Assembly: GCA_964017195.1 (NCBI GenBank)
Contig: OZ024890.1
Span: 69,493,376-69,557,375, forward strand
Direction of reading: 5' to 3'
Length of the DNA: 64,000 bases
From: Siderastrea radians
Taxonomy: Eukaryota > Cnidaria > Anthozoa > Scleractinia > Rhizangiidae
Below the pieces are notes generated by a model, which saw only the letters and a list, made by a program, of their open reading frames with translations, did not search any database and was not told where the DNA came from. Position 1 is the first letter of the stretch, and each line of letters opens with the position of its first letter. Shown piece after piece: positions 40,461 through 52,055 of the stretch. Made by a program: the position numbers and the translations under genes.

Positions 40461-41981
40461 CTGTTCTTTTTCTTTTTCTAATGATAGTAGTTCATCATAG
40501 ACTCCTTGACGATTTATGGAAGTTCTCAGGTCATTGGAATGTAAGGATTGAAAATGGTTGAGCCATGTTTCTTCCGAGATTGGGACAGGAACATTTTCGT
40601 CGATAGTATCGTTCATCGATTTTAGACAACTCCAAAACGACACTTTGTCGGGATTAAATGCTAGCTCGTCGAGTTGCAGAGTTTTTTCTTTCTGAAATTC
40701 TTTCCTTTTCGAGTCAAGGAGCTTTTTATAATCATTCAGAATTTTGTGAAATTTCTCCCGTAACTCAGAGTTAAGGGGATCGCGATGTTTTTGATTTGAT
40801 AGTTTTCGTAATTCGTGTCTTTTCAGTTGACATTCACGGTCGAACCATTTTTTGCTAGATGTTATCCTAATACGTTTACGAGATCTTTTGGTTTTAATCT
40901 TGAGGCAGATTTTTGATGTCGCAGTTAGAATGTTCACAGCATCGTCCAACGAGACATTTACATCTTCAGTGTTTCGTTCCATAAATTCTCTGATTAGAAT
41001 CTGGATTGGTTCCGTACGTAATGCGTTTCTGAATTTTAAGTAAGAGTCATTTTCCCAGCAAAACTGGCGTGGCAGACTTATTAATCTATTGGTGGAGGTT
41101 GAAGTTTGGGTTTCGCTTGCTGGTAAGCTGGTGTTGAGATTCAACCATGCTACGATGGCACTGTGGTCCGACAAGCAGGACGGCTGTTTAACAACAAAAT
41201 TGGCAACGTTTAGAAATGTGCACTGATCGCATATTATGTAATCAATAACGCTTGTCCCGTTTTTTGCATGAAAAGTGGGTCTGCCTAGGGTATCTCCATT
41301 AACTCTGCCATTAACTATTCTTAGATCAAGGTTTTTGCAAATTTCTAATAGTTTTTTCCCATGACTATTCAATAAATTATCAAAACTATTTCTTTGGGCT
41401 GGCTGAAAAGCTGATTCCGACTGATCATTGGTAATTATGCTGTTTCCCTCTTGTGAGACAGTATCGGAGTATTTTCCGGTTCTTGAATTAAAGTCCCCCA
41501 TAAGAATTACTGATCCTATTGTAGAAAAGTGCACTATGTCTCGCTCTAGCTGATCAAAAATTTCGAGATCGAAATATTTAGAGTTACACGGAGGTATATA
41601 CACCCCGCAAACGTAAATATCCTTCACCGAATTTAAGAAACTTTTCTCGATTTTGAACCATAAAAAATTTTGAGTTGTTTTCGTGATTGAAATATTTTTA
41701 TGGAGTTTGTTTTTGTAAAATAAAGCTATTCCTCCAGAGTTCCGACCACCTTTTCTCGACTGGTTAGGAGTGGAACATTGAACAAAAGATTTATATCCGA
41801 CTATTTCCAAATCAGAGCAATTGCCAATTTCGGTTAGTACTATAAAATCAGAATTATCAATAACGCTCAAAAAATCAATACTTTGTAACTTGTTTCCAAG
41901 GTATTTGCAAGATAGTCCGTTGATATTCCAGGCACAAAAGCACAAGTTGCTTGAAATATTCGGGGTGATCTTTGGTGCCAA
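40449..41981 (-). pseudogene. LINE ORF2, APE endonuclease part
   Basis: The ATG at 41981 opens FCAWNINGLSCKYLG (first catalytic Asn), then FIVLTEIGNCSD (Glu), LMGDFNSRTGKYS (Asp/Asn), GTSVIDYIICDQ (Asp) and CLSDHSAIVAW (Asp/His), the complete APE endonuclease set. The linker ends in a charged stretch and stops at 40449, where the frame shifts into the RT. About 510 residues are readable. Confidence 0.85.
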
Positions 41982-42079
41982 TGATAGATTGCTAAACTCC
42001 TTAGTATACTCATTAGACTGGTCTAAAATTTATCCTACTTAATTAAGTGTCTAATGTTCAAATCAGGTTGCTTGGTTAA

Positions 42080-42584
42080 TTACAGAAATGATTTTACAAA
42101 TCGTAGAAAGGATATGATTTCCTGAGGTATTGGTGTCTCTTCACGGGTAGTTTCCATTTTTTGAGCAGGTGCAAGCGTTTGATGTGGTGCGTTGGGATAC
42201 GCATATGGTGTACTTTGGTGTGGGGCGGGGGTTATCTGTTGCTGTAGCGGTTTCGCAGCATGTGGGAGCATTTGATGCAGTGCAGTTAGGTGTGGTGCTG
42301 GAGGTATCCGTTGCTGTAGTTGTGATGTGGCAAGTGGTATGGGCGGAGGTTGCGTTTGAGGGTGGTAAGGAAAGGGCAGTGTGTTCTTGACAGCATTGCT
42401 GTATAAGGCATGCCGCAACACTGTATTGGGACCTTGGGGTGATGCCGGTTGATTTGGTTGTGTTCTTTAGATTGGCGGGGTATTTGAAGATGTTGCCGTT
42501 CTTGGTCGGATACGGCCGTGAATGGCGTCTTTCGGATTTTTGGCGAAACGCCCTATGCGTCGTTTAAGAATGTGCTTGTTATCG
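42080..42584 (-). pseudogene. LINE ORF1-like C-terminal remnant
   Basis: One frame runs from the array boundary through KRRIGRFAKNPKDAIHGRIR, a stop at 42467-42469, and then about 110 residues rich in Pro, Gln, His and Ala to the stop at 42080. Nucleic-acid-binding ORF1 proteins of LINEs are a plausible source. The stop and the missing 5' part show it is broken. Confidence 0.4.
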
Positions 42585-45500
42585 TGTAGACACTGCAGAT
42601 AGCTGTTCCTATCGTAGACACTGTAGATAGCTGTTCCTACTGTAGACACTGTGGACAGCTGTACCTATTGTAGACACTGCAGATAGCTGATCCTACTGTG
42701 GACACTGTGGACAGCTGTACCTATTGTAGACACTGTAGATAGCTGATCCTACTGTAGACACTGTAGATAGCTGTACCTACTGTAGACACTGTAGATAGCT
42801 GTTCCTACTGTAGACACTGTAGATAGCTGTTCCTATTGTAGACACTGTAGATAGCTGTTCCTACTGTAGACACTGTAGATAGCTGTTCCTACTGTAGACA
42901 CTGTAGATAGCTGTTCCTATTGTAGACACTGTAGATAGCTGTTCCTACTGTAGACACTGTAGATAGCTGTTCCTATTGTAGCCAATGTAGATAGCTGTTC
43001 CTACTGTAGACACTGTAGATAGCTGTTCCTACTGTAGACACTGTAAATTGCTGTTCCTATTGTAGACACTGTAGAGAGCTGTTCCCACTGTAGACACTGT
43101 AGATAGCTGTTCCCACCGTAGTCACTGTAGATAGCTGTTCCTACTGTAGACACTGTGGATAGCTGATCCTACTGTAGACACTGTAGATAGCTGTTCCTAT
43201 TGTAGACACTGTGGACAGCTGTACCTACTGTAGACACTGTAGATAGCTGATCCTACTGTAGACACTGTGGATAGCTGTACCTACTGTAGACACTGTAGAT
43301 AGCTGATCCTACTGTAGACACTGTAGATAGCTGTTCCTACTGTAGACACTGTGGATAGCTGTACCTACTGTAGACACTGTAGATAACTGTTCCTACTGTA
43401 GACACTGTAGATAGCTGATCCTACTGTAGACACTGTGGGTAGCTGTTCCTACTGTAGACACTGTAGATAGCTGATCCTACTGTAGACACTGTAGATAGCT
43501 GTACCTACTGTAGACACTGTGGATAGCTGTACCTACTGTCGACACTGTAGATAGCTGATCCTACTGTAGACACTGTAGATAGCTGTACCTACTGTAGACA
43601 CTGTAGATAGCTGATCCTACTGTAGACACTGTGGGTAGCTGTTCCTACTGTAGACACTGTGGATAGCTGATCCTACTGTAGACACTGTAGATAGCTGTTC
43701 CTACTGTAGACACTGTAGATAGCTGTACCTACTGTAGACACTGTAGATAGCTGTTCCTACTGTAGACACTGTGGACAGCTGTACCTACTGTAGACACTGT
43801 AGATAGCTGATCCCACTGTAGACACTGTGGATAGCTGTACCTACTGTAGACACTGTGGATAGCTGTACCTACTGTAGACACTGTAGATAGCTGTTCCTAC
43901 TGTAGACACTGTAGATAGCTGATCCTACTGTAGACACTGTGGATAGCTGTACCTACTGTAGACACTGTAGATAGCTGATCCTACTGTAGACACTGTGGAT
44001 AGCTGTTCCTACTATAGACACTGTAGATAGCTGTTCCTACTGTAGACACTGTAGATAGCTGATCCTACTGTAGACACTGTGGATAGCTGATCCTACTGTA
44101 GACACTGTGGATAGCTGTACCTACTGTAGACACTGTAGATAGCTGTTCCTACTGTAGACACTGTGGATAGCTGTACCTACTGTAGACACTGTGGATAGCT
44201 GTACCTACTGTAGACACTGTAGATGGCTGTTCCTACTGTAGACACTGTGGATAGCTGTACCTACTGTAGACACTGTAGATAGCTGTTCCTACTGTAGACA
44301 CTGTAGATAGCTGTTCCTACTGTAGACAATGTAGATAGCTGTTCCTATTGTAGACACTGTAGATAGCTGTTCCTACTGTAGACACTGTGGATAGCTGTTC
44401 CTATTGTAGACACTGTAGAGAGCTGTTCCCACCGTAGACACTGTAGATAGCTGTTCCTACTGTAGACACTGTGGATAGCTGTTCCTACTGTAGACACTGT
44501 GGATAGCTGTTCCTACTGTAGACAATGTAGATAGCTGTTCCTATTGTAGACACTGTAGATAGCTGTTCCTACTGTAGACACTGTGGATAGCTGTTCCTAT
44601 TGTAGACACTGTAGAGAGCTGTTCCCACCGTAGACACTGTAGATAGCTGTTCCTACTGTAGACACTGTGGATAGCTGTTCCTACTGTAGACACTGTGGAT
44701 AGCTGTTCCTACTGTAGACAATGTAGATAGCTGTTCCTATTGTAGACACTGTAGATAGCTGTTCCTAATGTAGACACTGTGGATAGCTGTTCCTATTGTA
44801 GACACTGTAGAGAGCTGTTCCCACCGTAGACACTGTAGATAGCTGTTCCTTCTGTAGACACTGTAGATAGCTGTTCCTACTGTAGACACCGTAGATAGCT
44901 GTTCCTATTGTAGACACTGTAGATAGCTGTTCCTACTGTAGACACTGTGGATAGCTGTTCCCATTGTAGACACTGTAGATAGCTGATCCTACTGTAGACA
45001 CTGTGGATAGCTGTTCCTATTGTAGACACTGTAGATAGCTGTTCCCACCGTAGACACTGTAGATAGCTGTTCCTACTGTAGACACTGTGGATAGCTGTTC
45101 CTATTGTAGACACTGTAGATAGCTTTTCCCACCGTAGACACTGTAGATAGCTGTTCCTACTGTAGAGACTGTAGATAGCTGTTCCTATTGTAGACACTGT
45201 AGATAGCTGATCCTACTGTAGACACTGTGGATAGCTGTTCCTATTGTAGACACTGTAGGGAGCTGTTCCCACCGTAGACACTGTAGATAGCTGTTCCTAC
45301 TGTAGACACTGTAGATAGCTGTTCCTACTGTAGACAATGTAGATAGCTGTTCCTATTGTAGACACTGTAGATAGCTGTTCCTACTGTAGACACTGTAGAT
45401 AGCTGTTCCTATTATAGACACTGTAGATAGCTGTTCCTACTGTAGACACTGTGGATAGCTGTTCCTATTGTAGACACTGTAGATAGCTGTTCCCACCGTA

Positions 45501-46575
45501 GACACTGTAGATAGCTGTTCCTACTGTAGAGACTGTAGATAGCTGTTCCTATTGTAGACACTGTAGATAGCTGATCCTACTGTAGACACTGTGGATAGCT
45601 GTTGCTATTGTAGACACTATAGATAGCCGTTCCCACCGCAGACACTGTAGATAGCTGTTCCTACTGTAGACACTGTAGATAGCTGTTCCTATTGTAGACA
45701 CTGTAGATAGCTGTTCCTACTGTAGACACTGTGGATAGCTGTTGCTATTGTAGACACTGTAGATAGCTGTTCCTATTATAGACACTGTAGATAGCTGTTC
45801 CTACTGTAGACACTGTGGATAGCTGTTCCTATTGTAGACACTGTAGATAGCTGTTCCCACCGTAGACACTGTAGATAGCTGTTCCTACTGTAGACACTGT
45901 GGATAGCTGTTCCTATTGTAGACACTGTAGATAGCTGTTCCCACCGTAGACACTGTAGATAGCTGTTCCTACTGTAGACACTGTAGATAGCTGTTCCTAT
46001 TGTAGACACCGTAGATAGCTGATCCTACTGTAGACACTGTGGATAGCTGTTCCTATTGTAGACACTGTAGGGAGCTGTTCCCACCGTAGACACTGTAGAT
46101 AGCTGTTCCTACTGTAGACAATGTAGATAGCTGTTCCTACTGTAGACAATGTAGATAGCTGTTCGTAATGTAGACACTGTAGATAGCTGTTCCTACTGTA
46201 GACACTGTAGATAGCTGTTCCTATTGTAGACACTGTAGATAGCTGTTCCTACTGTAGACACTGTGGATAGCTGTTCCTATTGTAGACACTGTAGAGAGCT
46301 GTTCCCACCGTAGAGACTATAGATAGCTGTTCCTACTTTAGACACTGTGGATAGCTGTTCCTACTGTAGACACTGTGGATAGCTGTTCCCATTGTAGACA
46401 CTGTAGATAGCTGTTCCTACTGTAGACACTGTAGATAGCTGTTCCTACTGTAGACACTGTAGATAGCTGTTCCTACGTACTGTAGACACTGTAGATAGCT
46501 GTTCCTATTGGAGACACTGTCGATAGCTGTTCCAATTGTAGACACTGTAGATAGCTGTTCCTATTGTAGTCACTG
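42585..46575 (-). repeat. 28-bp minisatellite, main right array, about 142 copies
   Basis: About 4 kb of head-to-tail 28-base units on the minus strand relative to the left array. The main variants are GTTCCTACTG, GTACCTACTG, GATCCTACTG and GTTCCCACCG. The variants are regionally clustered: GTACC/GATCC units fill about 42.7-44.3 kb, and the GTTCCCACCG variant marks a 196-bp (7 x 28) higher-order repeat at 44418, 44614 and 44810. No gene lies inside. Confidence 0.96.
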
Positions 46576-47354
46576 TAGATACTCGTTCACTTCAGATGTT
46601 GGTGAATAAGGGGGTTGAAGTAGTGTTCGTTATATGAATTGTGCTAGCTGGGTTAATTTGCATTTGGTGATTGCGTGTCATGAATTTATAACCGCGAGAA
46701 CATAGAACGTAGAGCTGACCGCAGACTGCTGACCGCATTCGCGAACAGTTCGTCACACGAATGGTTCGATATGGTGGAGAGATTGAAAATTGCGATTTTG
46801 ATAAGGAAAAGGACGCGAATGTTGGACTTTTTGGTATGGCTTTTTTGTTACGATATAAAGCTATTGGTGTCTTGAAGAATTTTGGAGAGAGGTGTCAAAA
46901 TTCGAGATTTACAGCAAATAAATAACTTTGAATCGGTCACGTAACGGCTTACAGTGTGTTACCTTTCGCTTCGCTTATTAAGTGTTAGGTGCAAATAATC
47001 AAGGACGCTTATTCTCGCTCAAAACGCTTCAAATCACCCTAAAAGGCCATTAAATAGCAATTAATACAACACAGAAACAAGGTGAACCATTTATATTTAA
47101 CAATTATTATTATCAATACACGCGGCCAAATTGAAAACCGCCCTATCGTAACCACGCGCTTTGCGGGCCGCAAATGACTCCTAGCGGGCCGTTAATGCAT
47201 TAACGGCCCTGCAGCTGATTGGTTCTTGGTTCATCATCCGATTAATTTTAACCAATCAGCGTCGCCGACGCGGGAAAACCATTCGGCAAGTTCAGTTTGA
47301 AGCACAAAGTTTCCCAATCAACGGAAAGTTAAAGAAAGGTTTAAGCTTTCGAAA
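46576..47354. other. Non-coding upstream flank of the Crypton
   Basis: No gene was recognised. Two short palindromic stretches occur: GCGGGCCGTTAATGCATTAA with CGGCCC (about 47188-47214), and a GATTGGTT / AACCAATC pair (47217-47264) flanking ATTAATTTT. Confidence 0.4.
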
Positions 47355-48717
47355 ATGGAAGAAGTTAAAGATTCTAGTCAAAACTCGGATCTGGGAAAGG
47401 AATAATTGGATAAAATCGAAGCACAAGCTCAAGCCGAAAATACCAAAAGAGCCACTTCTTGGGGTATTAAGAAATTCGAGAAATGGTGTGAGAAACGACA
47501 GCTCAACGTCGATCTGAATTCTGTTACTTCGGCGGAGCTCAACGAAGTTCTAAGGAAGTTTTATGCGGAGGTTAAATCGGAAAAGGGCCAACCGTTAACC
47601 CCTAGTACCCTCACTGGCATACGAGCAGCGATTCATCGAAAACTAACTTCAGCCCCATTCAGCAGGACTATAAACATTTTACAAGACAAAGAATTTCTTC
47701 CTGCGAACAAGATGTTCGAGGCAAAATGCAAACTGTACACTAAAGAAATGAATCCTAAACCTATGCATAAATCTGCAATTGCAGCTGGAGATATGACGAA
47801 GCTACGAGAATATTTTTCTGGAGGTTTAGGTTCAACTGCATGGACAGAACCAGAGCGACTTCTTGAGTTTGTGTGGTTTTCAATCTGCTTCTATTTTGGG
47901 CGCCGTGGTAGAGAAGGTTGGCGAGAACTCACCAAGCAGTCGTTCGGCATAAAAAAAGATGACTCAGGAGCACGGTATGTTACTGAAATGCAAACTGAAC
48001 AAACAAAGAACTATCAAGGAGGGTCAAAGCAAAAAGACCAAAGTTATTCCGATGTGCGAATGTACGAAAACTCGTCGCCGCTTGATCCCGTTTAGTTCTT
48101 TCGAGTTTTACATCCTCCGCCTTAATCCAAACTGTCAGGCTCTGTTTCAAACACCTAACAAGCACTTCAAGAAAGAGGGATCACAATGGTTTCGAAATGA
48201 GCCGCTTGGCAAAAACAAGATCGCCAAATTCATGGAAAACATTTCCTTGAAAGCCGAATTGTCAGAAAAATACACGAATCACTGCATTCGTGCCTCCACA
48301 GTCACATCTCTGTTTCAGCGCGGAGTTGACGCCAAACAGATTTGCGAGATCACTAAACACAAAGATGAAAGAAGCTTGACTCACTACATTTCTCAAACTT
48401 CAAGTGCACAAAAAAGGCATTGCTCCAGGCTTTTGCAAGAAGCGTTTGATGGCCATTCGTCCTCAGTAACATCTCAAGAGTCACACCGCTCATCAACAAA
48501 TTCCGAAAGCAGCAACATCGCCGGTGCTAGTGCAATCACTTCAGTTTCTCAGTCACTGCAGAGTCAGTTTTTCTCGTTAGCCCAGCCATATCCGAACTGC
48601 ACTCAGCACATTCAAATCGGAACTTTGAACATCTATCAGAGTGCAGGTCCTTCTCATTCAACAGAAAGCGAAACCGTAAAACGACGCCGAGTAGTAATCG
48701 AAAGTGACAGTGAGTAG
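47355..48717 (+). pseudogene. Crypton-type tyrosine recombinase (DUF3504/QRICH1-like), broken
   Basis: The ATG at 47355 opens 16 codons and meets an in-frame TAA at 47403. The frame then runs on through TKRATSWGIKKFEKWCEKRQ (core-binding domain), LTPSTLTGIRAAIHRKL and WFSICFYFGRRGREGWREL (catalytic Arg region) to a stop at 48095. A one-base shift near 48092 leads to the second frame with NHCIRASTVTSLFQRGVD (HxxR box) and KHKDERSLTHYISQ (catalytic Tyr). It ends with a Ser-rich tail and RRRVVIESDSE at 48717. Cryptons move with a tyrosine recombinase and gave rise to host genes such as QRICH1 and ZMYM. This copy cannot make a full protein without two repairs. Confidence 0.85.
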
Positions 48718-49017
48718 AAACGTGTACTGACTAAGTGATTATCCTTGTATTTTCCATCTTTGTATCTTTTATTGTCTATTGCTGGATTTTTCGGGAGACT
48801 TTTAGCTGTTTTCAGCCTATTTTCTTTCAAACACAGCTAATTTATTGGATTAAATTCGCAGGTAACTTGTGCCGGCAATTAGATAGTTAGATAATTTTGA
48901 GTTTATTTGAAGTATTGGGTCAACTCATTCAGAGCAAATTGTATATTTATGGAAAAGCCTCATTAAATTTGTCAGATTTCTTAATATCATTTGGCCTTGT
49001 TTATTGATAATAATGAT
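48718..49017. other. 3' flank of the Crypton
   Basis: AT-rich and non-coding. The first fold-back downstream begins at 49018. Confidence 0.4.
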
Positions 49018-49152
49018 AATAAAATGACTTTTTTTCGGGAATATTGTTTATTTGCGCCCTTGTAGTGTCATTTGTGGCCCTCGCGCTTCGCGCTCGGGCC
49101 ACAAATGACACTACGCGGGAATATAAATATTCCCTCAAAAAGTCATTTTATT
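49018..49152. mobile_element. Fold-back element
   Basis: AATAAAATGACTTTTT pairs with AAAAAGTCATTTTATT at the far end. Inner arms pair through GTAGTGTCATTTGTGGCCC and GGGCCACAAATGACACTAC around a CGCGCTTCGCGC core. It overlaps the next fold-back by a few bases. Confidence 0.7.
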
Positions 49153-49269
49153 CCCTTATTCTACGAGGGCGCGCTGGATATGAAATGATAGATAACCAAC
49201 GAGGCGCGTAGCGCCGAGTTGGTTATAATCATTTGATATCCAGCAAGCCCGAGTAGAATAACTGTTTTA
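49150..49269. mobile_element. Fold-back element, same layout as 34802-34919
   Basis: TTATTCTAC at the left pairs with GTAGAATAA at the right. Inner arms are GCTGGATATGAAATGAT versus ATCATTTGATATCCAGC, around CAACGAGGCGCGTAGCGCCG. Like the 34.8-kb element it is immediately associated with a copy of the dispersed repeat. Confidence 0.65.
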
Positions 49270-49274
49270 TTAAA

Positions 49275-50400
49275 AACTTAACTACTATTTTTGTTAAAAA
49301 AAATCAACAAAGAAAGAGAAGATTGAGAAAAGGGATAAAAAGGGAGCAAGAATTGATCACATGACTGAACGAAAAAGGCGCCAAAACCTTGCGAAGTGTT
49401 GCAGCGTTTCATTGCAAAGCTGAATGAATCAATGAAAACTGCTCGAAAGTGAACGAAGTGGCACAAGTTTGGGAAAAAAATCTTCTAATTATTGGCTCTG
49501 AAATATGGTACATGTTTGATTTTTCCCGAAACATTGTTGTAATCATCGTTCAAAGCGGATTGAAGCTGTACAATTTCACCATATTAGCTGCTGGAGTTGA
49601 AACAGAACAAGTTTGTAATCTGTTCGCACAACGGAGCCATCATGTGCGTGTTTGATCGAAATGAAGACAGAACCAATTTGAACTTGAAGAAGTAATTTCT
49701 ATGCAGCTCAGAAGCAAGATTACTGTAGCGAGGAACATTAGAATTCACCATCATAGTTTGTTTAATGCAAAGCACAAAATGCAGTTGTTCTCGGTTTAGA
49801 GGTTGCGGACGGAATGGTAAAAACAACATTCAAACAACTGGAAAAGCGATTCAACTCCGTTTACATGGCATCCGATTTCTATCTGAGCATTTGGACCTGT
49901 AGGAACACAGAGCTACAACGAGTGCAGGTAAACCAGTGTCAATTTTGCGTGTTGAAACCGAAAAAAATTTTCGCCCTTCCTTCGGCCTTCTTGGTAGTTT
50001 GCAGCTGTAGTTTGTTTAGTACTTGTTTAGACTGCTTCATGATTTTCGCACCGAATCGTCATAAATGTGTGACAGTTGTTATTAAATGCTTCTGCCCCAT
50101 TTCACTGTTTTATTTTGTCTTGTCTTGATATTTTGAAGTGGAAAGGCTTCCTGATAAAACCTACCGTTTGTTCAATTTTAATGATCGACGTTACTATCGA
50201 TGAAAGAAATTAAGCTTAATTGTAAACACAACGCTCAATGCTTAAATTTCTAATTTCTTTTTCTGCACAGTTTCTTCAAACAATTTTGACTTGTGTTAGA
50301 CGACGCTGTTAGTGACGCTGTTGGATTTTCTGCTTAATTCAAATTCGCTACCAAGTGATTTTTCTTGTCTATTTTTCTCGCCGGGTTGCTGGCGAGGAAA
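49275..50400 (+). repeat. Dispersed repeat, copy 2
   Basis: The ordered shared blocks with 33620-34560 run the length of both (see copy 1). Identity is patchy, with small indels throughout. Here the fold-back lies at the left end, whereas at 34.8 kb it lies at the right end. No reading frame is conserved between the copies. Confidence 0.7.
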
Positions 50401-50934
50401 AAACTTCCAGCTCACTTTGTTCCAGCTCACTTTGTTGTTGTTGAGTGTTCATTGTCCATATTTGGTCACAGCAGGTATATGAGCTGATAGCCTGGCTCCG
50501 TTCAGTCAATCAGAATGGTAGAAATCCAATATACCTACTCCAGTTTTTAATAATATGAGTTATTTAGCACTCATGGCATTTAAAGCGTCTTAGTTTCATT
50601 TTCCATACAAATTATTATATTTTGCCGACTCACAATATATGCAAAAAAGAACAGGCTAATATATGCGCTCCTCTCATGGTGAGCTTGGGCTACCTGTGAG
50701 TTGATGATGCCGTGACGGATATTCTTGCTTTAAGTATCAAGGGTAACGAGAAATTTCCAGTCGTAGTTACGACTTTGGAACGTCACAACACTGGCATTTG
50801 ATGAGTCGACTTATGATTTGGTTAGACTTCTTCATTTACTCATGACCGCATAATTGTCATCCGACTAAGGGATTTGTAAACGATATAATATCGACCAAGG
50901 AGAGCAGTGAAAAGCTTTCAAAAGTTCGTTTACA
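50401..50934 (+). other. 5' flank of the glycosyltransferase gene
   Basis: Probable promoter and 5' UTR. A block with TAGTTACGACTTTGGAACGTCA at 50763-50784 has a diverged counterpart before the second gene copy (near 62369), so part of the upstream region was duplicated too. Confidence 0.4.
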
Positions 50935-52055
50935 ATGAAAGCCTTGACTATGAGGTGGCCGACTCGTGTTTTACGAAGACGTTTTATTAACGGGGGTTTT
51001 GCCTTTGGTATACTGGTGGCAAGCGTTCCTTTCATGGCATATTTAATATTTTTCGCTCCTTGTGAAACGGCCCAGACCAGCAACCAGCTCTCGACGAAAA
51101 TTGTACAAGAGCCTCCCCATGCAACAGTTCAACGGACCGATAACAAAACCATAAAGCACACTCCAGTAGAAGTCATATTAACCTCTGCTCCTTGCAGAGG
51201 TTTGTTGGATGTTCACACTTGGTCTGACATATGCGGAGGAGGCGTAGATATTTTAAGAAACTGGCCACATTTTCCTCACTTTCCAGACAGGCGTTCTTTT
51301 ATTTCGGTTTTTCACAGAACTCAAGACACCACAATGCAGAATAACGGAGAAAGATGTTTTGGGTTTATTCATCCTGAGAAAAGCGGCGAATACAAGTTTG
51401 CTATCACATCAGACGATACGTCTGAACTCTGGTTGAGTCCGAGTGAAGACCCCGCTTCTAGTAAGATGATCGCTCGCGTTTATTCTCCTGATCGAACTGC
51501 TTGGACTCTAGAAGGAGACTACAAGAAATATCCTGAACAAATATCTAAAGAAATCACTCTTCACGCCGGTAAGAAATATTTTATTGAGACGTTGAGCAAA
51601 CAAGGTTTTGGAGACGCTCATGTGGCTGTATATTGGTTTCAGAGCTCTTCAAATTCAACATTTGAAATTATTTCTTCGAAGTATTTGTCACGTTTTTCTG
51701 GAGATCAAAATGAACAATCTATTCCCCCACATGCGGGTAAAAAAGCCAGCATTTCACCTGAAAGAAAGAACAATTTGTTTGGTTTAAATCGTCTTCCATT
51801 TATAAACAAGGAGGAGTACATCAAGTCAATTCCAAGTTGTCCGTATAGGCCGAGTTATTTGGTTCGAAAAAAGCTGCAGCAATATTGGGGAGTGGGTATT
51901 GCAAATAATCACACGTCACAAGTCTTCCCCAAGGATGATACCGACATGTTATCGAAATTCAGGTGGTCCGAGCCTAATTCTGTTATCGACAAGAACAGAG
52001 TTGAATCCATCGTGAGCAACGTCCTCAGTTCCTTGCGGTCCAACAGTGGATCAAG
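50935..52055 (+). CDS. B4GALNT-like gene, exon 1 (anchor and PA14 domain)
   Basis: 373 codons plus two bases. The donor is TCAAG|GTAATT at 52056. It holds the whole signal anchor, stem and PA14 region, and is the exon duplicated at 62584-63719. Confidence 0.88.

Larger units (their letters stand above)
38334..42584 (-). mobile_element. Near-full-length APE-type LINE inserted in the minisatellite
   Basis: About 4.25 kb on the minus strand: a degraded ORF1-like C-terminus, an APE endonuclease, a reverse transcriptase and a C-terminal CCHC zinc motif, ending with AAATAAAGCAATTTACTA. It has frameshifts near 40450 and 39428. Its 3' end joins the array as TACTA/CTACAATAGG, identical to the copy at 11389-12820. 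Its 5' end joins after CAGTGTCTACA, also the same point of the unit. I cannot place it in a clade by eye; Tx1, L2 or a related group are possible. Confidence 0.9.

Noticed and set aside
42169..42390. Valine-rich plus-strand ORF inside the LINE
   Set aside because: It is the antisense of the proline/glutamine-rich ORF1-like remnant.
44877..46233. Open frames of 77-106 residues repeating IGTAIYSVYSRNSYLQCL
   Set aside because: They are translations of the 28-bp minisatellite, which has no stop in some frames; 28 x 3 bases gives a 28-residue repeat. No start context, neighbours or codon signal supports a gene.
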